Below are positions 53,204-64,000 of a stretch of 64,000 nt of DNA, one piece after another. Below the pieces are notes generated by a model. It did no database searches and was not told where the DNA came from. It saw only the letters and a list, made by a program, of their open reading frames with translations. Both the position numbers and the translations under genes were made by a program. This DNA comes from Clavaria fumosa (lineage: Eukaryota; Basidiomycota; Agaricomycetes; Agaricales; Clavariaceae), in NCBI GenBank assembly GCA_951802425.1, contig OX637794.1, forward strand, positions 2,542,001-2,606,000, written 5' to 3'. Positions within the stretch are counted from its first letter, which is position 1, and each line of letters starts with the position of its first letter.

Positions 53204-54827
53204 TTAAGAAAATTGAGATGGCACTAAGCCCTCGCCTCCCGGCTCAAGCACATCCTCGGTGGTTTCTCGTACAGCCTCAGAAATCGTAGCGGTACCACCA
53301 ACTGGAGACAAAGCAAACGCAAGGGCCTGCGCCTTTGCTTCCTTCTTCCTCTTCGCGCTCTCCTTTACCTTCTCCCACCTCTCCCTGAACTTGGAAATCA
53401 TCGCTTTCTGCAAGTACGCCGAGCGTTAGCCTCACCGTATTAGCAGAGGAAAAATGAGGGACTGACCTGCTGCTCGTTTTCTGCTTTGACGACCCGCAGT
53501 TCGTCCTCCAGCTCTCGTACGCGACGCCCGAGTCGCGTCTCACGATCGCGGTCGCGGGACGGAGGTGGTGGTGGTGGTGGCGGAGGTGCGACCACATTCA
53601 TGTTCGCGGTCAGGGCACCAAAGTCGATCGTGGCTTGTTGCCCTCCGCCCTGGCGCTGACCTGGCGCCATCGATGCTGCCATCGCACGGTGCGCCTGTTG
53701 GCGCGCTAGGACGATGCTGTCTTTAAGTTGCTCTTCGCGCTCTTTGCGCATCTGCAATACCCGCTCTGTCTGGAGGAGACGTTGCTGCATTGCCTCTATC
53801 TCCGCCTTGAGCGCAGCATTTTCCTTGCGCATTTGCGACAACGGCGAGATCGCGTTAGAACCAGAAGGAATGAGACAAAACGACTCTGAAAGGTTGTCTG
53901 CTAGAAGCAGATAGGTGAGCAGAAATGACAAGGAATGACCAGGTATGTACAACATACGGTCTTCGATAAGGACCTCTGCATCTGAGTCATCCGCAAAGTC
54001 CACTAGATTCTCCCCGAGGGATGTAGTAATTCCATAATTTCTTATCCTCCTTGTAGTGGAGGGCTCTTCAGCGTCCGTGTCGCTGCTCAGACTTCCTTCG
54101 CGTGCCACAGTGGTAGAAGACCGTGTGGGTACATCAAAGGCAAGTGGAATGGTGGCGAAGGCGACGGGCTGGGAGAGGTTATCCAGCATGCCTTCCATTA
54201 TCTTCCAGAATTGATTGAAAGCATCTCCTGGATCAGACTAGACAGGTCCAGTTAGGCATGGGAATTGAGATAGGCTGCTGAAGAATGCATACCTTCTGGC
54301 CGCCGAGTACCATGAAAGACTCGTCGACGGTATGCTGTGAATCCGTCATACGGCGCGGCGCTTGTTGAGTCTGAAGTGGGGATGGCGACGTAGCGGACCT
54401 CTGAGGTACACTGGAGGAAGTGCGGGCGGGACCGAGGTCGTTGTGTACAAGATAAGGTTGAGGCAGAGATGGATCTTTCTTCTCTTCTTGCAGCTTAGCT
54501 ATGCGTCGCTGGAGTTCTTTGCCAGACTTAATATGCTGTTCATGCAACATGCGCATAGTGCGCTTGTTCTACTGGGTGTGATAAGACAGAAATAGCGAGG
54601 GGGGTAGGTGGAGGGTGACTTACGCCTTCGTCTGTGGCTTGGTCCACGCAGGCCTTGAATGCCTCTGCAGCGTTGAAATGCTCATCTGCGGCCTGGATGA
54701 GAAGTCCTTTGGCAAGGGCGTCGTCGGCCTTGGAAGAATGGAGATGGGCCTGTAGTATTATCCGTGAACGTCAGTGCGGTACAACGAGCGAGTGAATTCA
54801 CCCACTGTGCTAAGCGGAACATCCATT
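53204..54827 (-). CDS. MIT-domain coiled-coil protein, possible Atg38/NRBF2 homologue
   Basis: Exons 54827-54807, 54749-54624, 54568-54293, 54237-53958, 53900-53467 and 53407-53204, 446 aa with matching phases. Residues about 8-80 form an MIT-like helical hairpin (KADDALAKGLLIQAADEHFNAAEAF, MLHEQHIKSGKELQRRIAKL). Later come acidic linkers, a strong coiled coil (MRKENAALKAEIEAMQQRL … RKEREEQLKDSIVLA), a run of nine to ten prolines, and a second coiled coil. MIT plus central coiled coil is the layout of Atg38/NRBF2, a subunit of the autophagy PI3-kinase complex. The assignment rests on layout only. Confidence 0.65.
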
Positions 54828-55527
54828 TCTGCCTTAGAACGATGTGTCCGATGGTAGGAGTCAGAGGGAGAATGACGAGCTTGAGATTGTAAAGGCAATG
54901 AAGTACAAGTAACTCGTCGTGATTCGACTGTACAGCTATCTCAACTAATCTTCCCACCCATCGACTCTGCGAGTTTCGACCAACCATCGTCACCATACAC
55001 CATTGCAGCTTGCCTCGCTCATAGCCTCATGATGACCACTCAACAGGAACGTACTGCCTCATCCACGCTAGCACCACTACGGGTAGGAGTAGCCCGCACA
55101 CTGTCCATTCCTACCTACAAAAGCCCACACGGCAGCCCCAGACTACGACTGCTCCCTGCCATGACCTCCCCTTTCCCGCTCATCTCTAGCTGTTTTCTTA
55201 TTGCATTCTCAACGCCGACGCCCTTTTATCTCAACGCTATAAAACTTGCCTATTATTTCTTGCCGAGATGCCGACACGGATCATAAATAGGAGGTCACAT
55301 GACGTCACTACAGAACTCACGTGATACCGCCAGAGTCACACGTCCGTTGGGCAAACACCGCGGCGCAGTGTACGCAACCCTCCTCCTATACAACTCCTAT
55401 GCGCCTCCTAGGCAACATCTGTATTGAACAATCGGCATCCGCATCGCCTTGTGGAGCATGCCCACGGTATATAAAGCACGCCTCGACTCATACTTTGCAC
55501 ACATATCCAACTTGAATAACCACCATC
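54828..55527. other. Intergenic region with promoter of the 55.5-kb gene
   Basis: Divergent upstream region of about 700 bp. It contains TGACGTCA (near 55302) and TCACGTGA (near 55318) palindromes and a TATATAAAG box at 55468-55476. No frame in it has protein features. Confidence 0.55.
55468..55476 (+). promoter_or_regulatory. TATA box TATATAAAG
   Basis: 52 bp upstream of the ATG at 55528, in a promoter that also holds CRE-like TGACGTCA and E-box TCACGTGA sites. It is one of the few clear TATA boxes among the host genes here, suggesting an inducible gene. Confidence 0.6.
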
Positions 55528-56098
55528 ATGATCAAATTGTTATCTCGTAAACCGAAACTCCCAGTCAATAAAGGCGTCGATCTTGAGGTAAGCCTGTCCC
55601 CTCTTCTATACTATGTTCACCTTCCTGACGCACTCAAAGATTATACGGTTTCCTTGCTCTCTTCATCGCCGTCCTGCTACAAAGCGCGACCATTCGCCAC
55701 GCAGATCTCCTTCTCCGCCCTCCGTCGATTCTCCTATTCGCGAGCATCGACAAGACATTCCTCCTAAGGCGATACGTCCTTCAGGAGCTCCCAGCACCGC
55801 GGCTTGTCCAAATCTTTGGTGCAAACGTCATGTGCACCCTCCTATCGACATCAACCGCGTCGCCCCTTTTGGTAACCTCATTGCGTCTATGAATGATGAC
55901 GAGCCTCACACTACAACCACAATACGCACCGTTACTGCTGGTCACACCCCTCAGTATCTCCGACCCCATCTCGCTCCCCTAAACTCGTTCCATGCCGAGA
56001 TCATACAACCCATAGAACCAACAAGGCCTCGTGGTCTACAGACACCGCGACGTTCCTCATCTCTTTCTACGATACGATCACTCCTGCGTAAACGGTAG
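55528..56098 (+). CDS. Small basic Pro/Arg-rich protein of unknown function
   Basis: Exons 55528-55587 and 55640-56098, 172 aa. The intron is GT-AG with a CTGAC branch-like site just before the acceptor. The protein starts MIKLLSRKPKLPVNKG, is rich in Arg, Pro, Ser and His, has SPRRSPSPPS, and ends SLSTIRSLLRKR. I recognise no domain, signal peptide or membrane segment. Compositional bias suggests a disordered, perhaps phosphorylated, nuclear or RNA-associated protein. The strong TATA promoter supports it being a real gene. Confidence 0.55.
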
Positions 56099-56471
56099 AG
56101 AGTTGTTAGCAACCACCTACGCGTTGACATATCACGAGTCGGCTTTTCGGACGTGCGTGAATTAGCAGAGTGTAGGCGGTATATCGGACACGATTAGAAT
56201 ACGGACCACGAACATTCTCATCACGGAACATTGCAGTAGTTATCCTCCAATATACTTCCATTTCTTCACTGCCTGTCGTGCGCGATTTACTGCTCGTCCA
56301 TCCCACACACCGGTGAAATCGGCGAAGCGGGCACAGCATTATATAATCTATAGGTCACAAGTGGCCGAGCTATCTCTCGCCTTTCCCTCTTTACTCTGCA
56401 ACCACATGCTGGCGTCTTTCTCTGCCCTTCTACCTCCAAATTTCTCTCTGTAGTCCATCTTGTCCGTGCTC
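56099..56471. other. Rsp5 upstream region
   Basis: Promoter and leader of Rsp5. A TTATATAAT element lies near 56339-56347, about 125 bp before the ATG. No coding frame seen. Confidence 0.5.
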
Positions 56472-59400
56472 ATGTCGTCCGGTAACAATCTGTGCGTCTT
56501 GCATGCCCAACCTTGTTTCAAACATCTAACCTATCTACCATCATCCAATCTTCCTCTGCGTTGCGCAGTCGCGAAAAGATTAGAGTAACAGGTGTGTGCC
56601 ATGAGCAGCTAGTCTATCCATACATTATTGACGTACAAGTCATACGCAGTTGTGGCCGCCGACAGTCTTGTCAAGCGGGATGTCTTTCGTCTGCCAGACC
56701 CCTTCGCCGTCATCACCGTAGATGCAGAACAGACTCACACCACCAGTGTGATGAGGAAGACCCTCAATCCATATTGGAACGAGAGTTTCGATTTGTAGGT
56801 TCACCCGCTTTCATTTCGGGCATCGCGCTCACGGCAATGTCATAAGTACCGTCAAAGACTCTTCAGTAGTGGCGGTACAAATCTTTGATCAGCGAAAATT
56901 TAAGAAGAAGGATCAGGGATTTCTTGGTGTTGTCAATGTACGCGTGAGCGATGTGCTTGACTTGCAGTTGGGGGGTCATGGTACGTTTCCTCCCAAATTT
57001 TTTTCTCTCTCAAAAATTTTAGCGGTCTGATGTTTGTGGTCTGAAACGTCGCCGGACTGACTTTCGAGTTGCAGAGATGCTTACAATTGATCTGAAGAAA
57101 TCAAATGACAACCTCATCGTCCACGGAAAGCTCATCATCTACCTGTCTACCAACATTGCGCAACCAATGACCAACCCTGGGCCATCCCAGGTCTCCGGTC
57201 TCGCTACCGCCTTAGCCAACATGAATATGTCCTTGGATAATGCGTCCTCTGTATCACTAAATGCTGCGGGCACTTCATCGCCCTCTGGCGTTGCTCCCGG
57301 TGTTGTCCGAAGTTTCAGTTCCCACGCCACAGGCACGGAACCGACCATGGCGATGCCCACCCCTTCCCTCCCTCCTTCCACGACCATTCCCACGACTTCG
57401 ACATCCCCATCCTCTAACCCCGAAGGCGCCGACCACTCAGCCCCTTCTCAGACGCATCAAATCCCTGCGCAAACGCACCATACCGCCTCCTCGTTGAGCC
57501 ACTCCCGCCCAACAAGCTCAACGAGCTCGTACGCCCGCTCGACCAGCCCGGCTACCACCACCCTCTCCTCTGTCGTTTCCACCGCCCCCACCTCACTAGC
57601 CGCCTCGACGCAGAGCGGTCCTGTTGTCAACTCTGTCTCCGTGGCTAACGCAAACGCCAACGCGACGAACGCCCAGATGCGCAATTATAATCCCAACGTG
57701 GACCAGTATGGACAGCTGCCCCCTGGTTGGGAGCGGCGCATCGATCCGCAAGGGCGCACGTACTACGTGGACCATAACACTCGTACAACAACATGGAACA
57801 GACCCTCTGCAAATCAGAGTGTGAACAACACTGCACAGGAGGGCGAGACGAATGCTGCGCGCGACCAGCATGCCCGCCGCATCCTGGCGGACGATCTGCT
57901 GGAGGCGAATACTACCAACTCCAATAGCAACATCGGTGTCGGCGGCGGAAGCAACGCCTATCGCAATCCCGTATCGCCGTCGGCTCAACAATTTCCTGCA
58001 CCAGGCTCCGTCGTTGGGCCCGCAGGGGGGGCGACGACGGCGGGCACAGGGAGTCTCCCTGCTGGCTGGGAGGAGCGATATACGCCTGAAGGACGCCCAT
58101 ACTATGTTGATCACAATACGCGGACGACGACCTGGGTCGACCCACGTCGGCAAACCATCATCCGTGTCATGGGTCCGAACGGGCAGAACACGGCATTGCA
58201 ACCGCAAGCGATCTCGCAGCTTGGCCCTCTCCCATCTGGGTGGGAGATGCGTCTCACGTCGACGGCGAGGGTGTACTTTGTTGACCACAACACTAAGACC
58301 ACCACTTGGGACGACCCGAGATTGCCTTCGACACTTGACGCCAACGTACCTCAATACAAGCGTGATTTCAGGAGGAAGTTGATTTACTTCAGAAGCCAGC
58401 CAGCGATGCGCGCACAGCCTGGCAACTGTCAGATCAAGGTCAGGAGGAACCACATCTTCGAAGACAGCTATGCCGAGATCATGCGGGCCAACCCGACCGA
58501 TCTCAAGAAGAGATTGATGATCAAGTTCGACGGAGAGGACGGTTTGGATTATGGCGGTCTTTCCAGGTAATATTCTTTCCTACATCTACCTCATAAGAAT
58601 ACTAATGCATCTGCAGAGAATTCTTCTTCCTTTTGTCGCACGAGATGTTCAACCCCTTCTACTGCTTATTCGAATACTCCGCCCACGACAACTACACGCT
58701 GCAAATCAACCCTGCTTCTGGCGTCAATCCGGAGCACTTGAACTACTTCAAGTTCATCGGACGGTGTCTCGGCCTTGGCATCTTCCACCGCCGTTTTCTC
58801 GATGCCTATTTCATCGTCAGCTTCTACAAGATGATATTGAGGAAGAAGGTGACACTGTCTGATCTCGAGAGTGTTGACGCCGAGTTGCACCGCGGCATGT
58901 CATGGATGCTGTACGTATCTCGCTGTGCCATTGCTCGATATCTCATGGCTTTGTTACAGGGAAAATGACATCACGGACGTACTCGAAGAGACGTTCACTA
59001 CGACAGAAGAGCGATTCGGCGAGATGGTGACGATCGAGTTGAAGCCTGGTGGCGCGGACGAAGCCGTGACGGAGCAGAACAAGAAGGAGTATGTCGACGC
59101 GATCGTCGAATACAGAATTTCGAAACGAGTCAAAGAGCAGTTTGAGGCGTTCATGTCCGGCTTCAGCGAGCTGATCCCGCAGGACCTTATCACTGTGTTC
59201 GACGAGCGCGAGCTGGAACTGCTGATCGGCGGCATGTCCGAGATTGACGTGTACGTTACTCCACTTCCTTCACGGTCTATACACGAGCGCGAATTAACCT
59301 TGTCTGCGCAGCGACGACTGGACCAAGTTCACTGACTATCGCGGGTACGAGATGAGCGACGAGGTGATCCAATGGTTCTGGAAGTGCGTGCGTAGCTGGC

Positions 59401-59787
59401 CGCCCGAGCGCAAGTCGCGCCTGCTACAGTTTGCGACTGGCACGTCGCGCATACCCGTCAACGGGTTCAAGGATCTACAGGGCTCGGATGGACCCCGTCG
59501 TTTCACGATCGAGAGGTCAGGCGACCCTTCGCAGCTGCCTAAGAGTCATACTTGTTTCAACAGGGTGTGTTTAAAGTACCTCTCCATATGTAATATTTTC
59601 ATTGATCCTTGTCAATTTCTTACTCGCAGATCGATCTTCCACCGTATAGGGATTACAACACCCTGGAGCAAAAGCTCACGTTGGCGGTCGAGTAAGTCAT
59701 AATTTATCGAACTCGGCCTTAGCAGCATCTTGACATTGACTCTGCTTATTTCTAACCAGGGAAACGGTCGGGTTCGGGCAGGAATGA
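56472..59787 (+). CDS. RSP5: Rsp5/NEDD4-type HECT ubiquitin ligase
   Basis: Ten exons: 56472-56491, 56569-56591, 56650-56794, 56847-56980, 57075-58566, 58617-58910, 58960-59250, 59312-59564, 59630-59691 and 59760-59787; 913 aa, all phases agree. A C2 domain (about residues 8-135, [19 protein letters not shown]) for membrane lipids is followed by a Ser/Thr/Pro-rich linker. Three WW domains (about 322-351, 434-463, 490-519) each have two Trp/Pro ends for PPxY binding. The HECT domain (about 575-913) has the active Cys881 in SHTCFNR and ends GFGQE. The first exon codes only six residues plus two bases. Longer than yeast Rsp5 (809 aa) because of the linkers. Role: ubiquitination of membrane cargo. 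Confidence 0.96.
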
Positions 59788-62700
59788 TTTCTTTTGTTGA
59801 TATCATCTATTTCTCTTCTCATGCTCTACAAGTCGTTTGTCGTTCAAAGCTCATTGTGCATTTTAATTGAATCCAGTAACGTTTTTAAAAGGAAAATATG
59901 GTATTAGTAACATATCATGGAGTGCACACAGGTTGTATATATGTACGGCGAGATCAAAATCATTTCCTTCCACAACAAATACCTAGGGGAAAGTCCGTCG
60001 CCGGAGACGCAATCGTTCACGGCTTTTACGAGCCATGAGGGCCAAATCCTGCAAATGATGATTGAGATGAGAGGATGTTTGAGACACAGACGCACGATAA
60101 TTACATCATGGAGAAACGCCGCTCTAGAATGCGCCGCGGTATTGGCGATACGCGTCATAGGCAGTAATGCCTGTCCGAGGCGAAGGGTAGGTATATCTTC
60201 GTCGCTGATCAATGGGGCCGGCGGCTACAGAGATGAAAGACGGTCAGCTCCATACGATGAAGGGTTCGAAATATGTGAAAGATATGCGAGCTCCCCCCTG
60301 GCATCGGGTCGCATGGCATGGGCCACGATTTGTCAATGTCAAAGTGGACGTGGATCGCATCCGAGAGCAGAGAGGGGAGGAAATGGGGAAAGAATAATTC
60401 ACCGGCTGAGGGTTGGGGACTACATCGCTTGCGGTCAAAACCCATGTAAACGAGGGGTATGGAGGATCTATCCTCATGTCGGATGATTCAAGGTGGGTGC
60501 AAATAGCGTTAAAAATGGGAGAACAGCATGCATCGCGATTTTTTGAGTGATATATAACCTCTTAGCCACAAAGCGGCCCTGTAGGTCCGAGTTCGTGAAA
60601 GCCGGAAATGGGGGCGAAACTTTGAGTGGACGTTTCTGGAAACTGAACACGGCGTTTTCACTGAGCCAGGCTGCTTTCCATCTCGGGTATAGACGGCAAA
60701 CAAGGGGCGATTTGAGTTGGCAGTACAATGAACGGATGTGTTCGTGATTGGAAAAGCAGCGGCGTACTGTGGAAAACATCGGATCTTCGTTGCATTTTCA
60801 GATCTACAATGGCCGTTTACAGAAGATGGTCTGTAGGGGCGCCTATTCGAGCGTGAGGGAAGTTGGAGAAGAGGGCAGGTATCTTGAAGAGGCAGGGCAA
60901 TGACAACTCGATTGCTAGTCACCACGGTGTTTTTGGGGACCCATCCAGATGTCAGTGTCAAGGGGACGGGTTCGGCCGTGATCTCGAGCATTGAATCGTC
61001 GCTTCCCAGGACTTCATGTGTTGTGATCCTTTTCTAAACTTTAAAATAATCCACGTCGCACGTGCTGGGCGTCGGGAACTTGGCTCTGAACCGAAGTCTG
61101 CCTGAAAGCGTTGCTCTTGACCGTTCTGGACTAGAGCGCGCGGTTTTGCTTCCAAGCCCGGCTCCTTTCCGCCGGCGACGTAGCGGGAGAAGGTGACAAC
61201 TTCGTCGGACTAACTTTTCCGTGGGGGACAGATTGAGACGGTGCCCGGCTCCGTGCTGCGGCGGTCCAGAGTGTCGAAGCATGCCTCGTTCTCAATCAAA
61301 CAACGCCTTGCCTCGCTCTCGACTGAGGAACGCTTTTAGGAAATCATTTCTCCTTGAAGTTGCAGATGGCCAGAGTAGGTTGGCACGGCGGGAGACGACA
61401 CTGGACTGACGACTGGAATCTGGCTTTTCTTGGTGGCGTTTCGCGAACGTCCTGGCGTTCTGATCTAATGTACCCCTTCTCCACGAAATCTGCGGCACCC
61501 CTATTGAGTCGCAAGACCATTTACTCACTCAAGGACGATATCGAGACGATTCTCGCTATTGCCTCGCCATTGCCTCGCCTGCAACCTGCCTCTGCTGGAA
61601 GTGCGATAACATATCAGGTCACGTGAATCAAAGTCACAATGTTGTGAGTCGATCTCACCTTCTTCGACCTAACCCGCATTGATGTTCCAATCGTCCAAAT
61701 GCCCTGAGGCCAGGACAATGCATTACAGTTCAGCCATTGAAAATGTCTGAAATCAAGAATGCCCTCCTGCAAGAGAGTCAACTTTAGCAAGGCCAAAATC
61801 CCAAGACGATTGGAGAAGATATGAGAAACAAGACACAAGATACGAGACTCAAAGCCCATCTGATTGTGTGCAAAGAACAAGAAATTTGGTGAAGACGCAC
61901 TCTAAAGAACCTGATTCAAGCATAATCGTACTTCTGTACTGAATACTCTTGGACGTGAGCATCGAGGCATGGGAGCGCCATCATGCAACCGAGGCAAGAC
62001 GATCAAGACAGCGAATAATGGGAGATCCAAGTGTTCGAAGACCGCAAATTTCATCCATTTCGTCGAATGATTTCTTGGACGACGCTGCTGCGCAGATTCC
62101 GGCTGGGCTGCTGACCGAGAGGAAACGGCACATTTTCAACGCTCCTGGGGCGAGATGAGCTCCTCCACAGTCTGTCCAACTTGGGTGCCATACAAGGTTT
62201 TAAATTTCAAGATCGCCCGTAATGCTAAGATTCGACCGCCGTATCTCCTGAGGCATCCGGTGAGCAACCATGAGGAGAGTGTAAGTCATGTCATTCAACG
62301 ATGATTGAGCAAGGTAATATCAAGACGGGAGAAGGCTCAAGACGGATGGGAGAAATCAGGCAGTGAATGGTGAACACAGAGACCCATCTGGTTCGACTGG
62401 GCGAATTCTGTGTGTTCATGGTGGCGAGCAAGGTTCAAGTTCAAGTGAGTGGCTGACTTTGGCCACGGCAAACGGACGACAACTCCGCCCAGTCCACGGC
62501 GGTGGTCGCTGCTCAGCCTTTTATGCGGCCAGCCACACCAGCCAGCCGTCGTTCACCCTCTTCTTTTCGCTCGATGCCGCGGTCGCGATTTAATCTCCTG
62601 ACCCCTTTCTTCGCTGACGCCGCCCCCTTTATTCAACGGTTTATCACGTCGTTGAACACCCGCTGAACTCACCGTCGTTCCGGCAAAACCTCTCCCTCAA

Positions 62701-63589
62701 TCTGGCAGATTCACCCTACGACAAACATATCAACAGGAGATGTCGAGCCGCTCCAGCAGTATTTCTCTATCAAGGGCCGCCGACTTTCGAGCTTCAACCC
62801 TATCCTTACGCAGGCCTTCGGCCTCCTCACAAATTTAATTCAGTTCATTTCGGACGATGGGGATAGAGCCTCTCTGCTCTAGGGCCATTGGAATGACCAT
62901 TTGATCGCTGTGTATCGGCATCTCAGTCCCGACGAGATTTTATGCATAAACCTGCCCCTCTTGTACTGGTTTTACGCCTCTCCTGTCGTGCTGAATTTCG
63001 TAGCGGCTTTGAAACATTTGCCTATCACTTTCTGCAATGCAATCTAAACGCTTTGGTGCGTTCATATTCACAGAATATCGATATTTCATTTGTGGTGGCT
63101 TTCGCCAACCCGCAATCCAACCATTTTTCCATTTCATTCTCTTCCTATCACGCTCTATGAATGAATTGACGTCGCGGTTGTCGTATGCAATACTTCTCAC
63201 CGTCAACGCATCCGTAGCGCTTTCGTTGGTTGCAAACGTTCCAACTTGTCACAAGAACCAAGAATGTGAGCCGATATCGTTCTTGGAGAGTCCATAAATT
63301 GGCGGAGAAATTCAGCGGAATGGTGCTTCTCCGTACGTGACCAAAACTCTCTCCCGAAGCATGGCACTCAATGTCTGAACACCCATTACATCTCTGGAAC
63401 CGACTCATGCACCGATATCAACCTGCAGAAGAAACTCTAATCACCTATCATAACGTTGACGCCTTGACCGGATTTAGAATGGACGCCCACAAAAGGCCAT
63501 CAGACGCATAAAAGGATCCGTCATTGTCATCCCTTTTATTAAATTTTCATGCTGTACCGGTCAAGGAGCGTCGCATTGATCTGCGAAAA
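59788..63589. other. 3.8-kb region without a supportable gene
   Basis: Several short frames exist (for example 59917-60486 plus and 60509-60991 minus), but none has a family motif, splice structure or consistent composition. Around 62660-62880 two plus-strand frames read plausibly like protein for 60-70 codons but lack a clear start and end abruptly, so a decayed or short gene there cannot be excluded. The stretch could be a gene graveyard associated with the Rsp5 relic that follows. Confidence 0.4.
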
Positions 63590-63945
63590 CCCACTGTACT
63601 ACCTCGGCTACGGCACAAGTACAACAGCTTGGAACAGGCCCTCTGCAAACCCGAGTGCTTGTCGCATTCTTGAGCCGCACAATGCCAACACTGCCACCAG
63701 CAACGTCAGCGTAGTCGGCAAGCAGATTGACGTGTCTTGTCTTGCGTGCTCACGAGCGCGCGCTGAACTGGTTGGCGCAGCGACGACTAAACAAGTTCAC
63801 CAGACTATCGAGGGACGAAGTGATCCGATGTTGAAGTGCGCACGCAGATGTGTACGACGTGCCCTCGGCGCGCTGCTACTTGCGCAACTTGTGCTTGGGC
63901 AGCTAGCTGTCAAAGGGTTCAAGACTCGGTGTTTCGCGATTTAGA
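63590..63945 (+). pseudogene. Decayed partial duplicate of Rsp5
   Basis: Segments follow the Rsp5 gene in order. 63595-63650 resembles the end of WW1 (GGAACAGGCCCTCTGCAAA against 57795-57813). 63680-63722 resembles the Asn/Thr/Gly stretch near 57905-57950. 63750-63800 resembles the end of intron 7 and start of exon 8 (GAGCGCG … GCGCAGCGACGACT near 59284-59320). 63820-63930 resembles exon 8 on to GGGTTCAAG. Intron sequence is included, so it came from genomic DNA, not from mRNA. Large parts between these blocks are deleted and the key residues are lost. Confidence 0.75.
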
Positions 63946-64000
63946 ACGGGCGACTTGTCCCAGCCGTCCCAAAGGAATCTCGTACGGGGATGTGTTTGAA

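Noticed and set aside
59917..60486. 189-aa plus-strand frame after Rsp5
   Set aside because: No motif, biased composition or splice context; overlapping minus-strand frames look equally random.
60509..60991. 160-aa minus-strand frame
   Set aside because: No recognisable family, no supporting promoter or introns; probably chance.

Overview
This window looks like nuclear DNA of a mushroom-forming basidiomycete (Agaricomycetes). The genes have many short introns of about 45-60 nt with GT-AG borders and are tightly packed on alternating strands. The retroelements are Ty3/gypsy families that include chromodomain-bearing chromoviruses. No ribosomal RNA, tRNA or CRISPR locus was seen.

Bases 1-25667 are almost entirely nested LTR retrotransposons. 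Four elements can be separated, here named E1-E4. E1 is an old, decayed chromovirus on the minus strand. It is split by E2 (2964-24862, minus strand, 628-bp LTRs, target duplication CTTAG). E2 is itself split twice: by E3 (18304-23917, minus strand, 290-bp LTRs, target duplication GTTCG, intact 1483-aa polyprotein) and by E4 (3361-13245, plus strand, 918-bp LTRs, target duplication ACGG), which lies inside E2's 3' LTR. E4 has intact Gag-protease and reverse transcriptase-integrase frames. Between Pol and its 3' LTR it also carries a complete five-exon gene on the opposite strand, encoding a 445-aa protein with a Zn2Cys6 motif. E2 encodes an extra protein (ORF0) upstream of Gag, and its ORF0/Gag and Gag/Pol borders are both overlapping start-stop codons. 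E2 and E3 both carry a short repeat next to the primer-binding position that is complementary to the predicted start of their RNA, which suggests self-primed reverse transcription. All 17 LTR-LTR differences I found in E2, E3 and E4 are CpG transitions.

Bases 25668-29460 are a gene-poor junction. They hold a plus-strand Gag relic, an LTR remnant, a 42-bp minisatellite, a CATG-rich alternating purine/pyrimidine block and a 44-45-bp triple repeat.

Bases 29463-59787 are ordinary gene-dense chromosome: Argonaute, a large protein of uncertain function (possibly a meiotic axis protein), a short-chain dehydrogenase, an NTF2-like protein, mitoribosomal protein mS37, a membrane-anchored Ubc6-type E2, splicing factor SF3A1, mitoribosomal protein mL60, Cms1, an ERI-1-like exonuclease, kinetochore Ndc80, Mog1, an MIT-domain coiled-coil protein (possible Atg38), a small unknown protein and the HECT ligase Rsp5. 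Several lie in divergent pairs with short shared promoters. Two of them, Argonaute and the ERI-1-like exonuclease, are RNA-silencing components and lie within 20 kb of each other, next to the transposon nest.

Bases 59788-63590 show no gene I can support. A decayed partial copy of Rsp5 that includes intron sequence lies at 63590-63945. Exon maps were worked out by hand from splice signals, reading phase and family motifs. Their total lengths keep phase, but none has been tested against RNA data.
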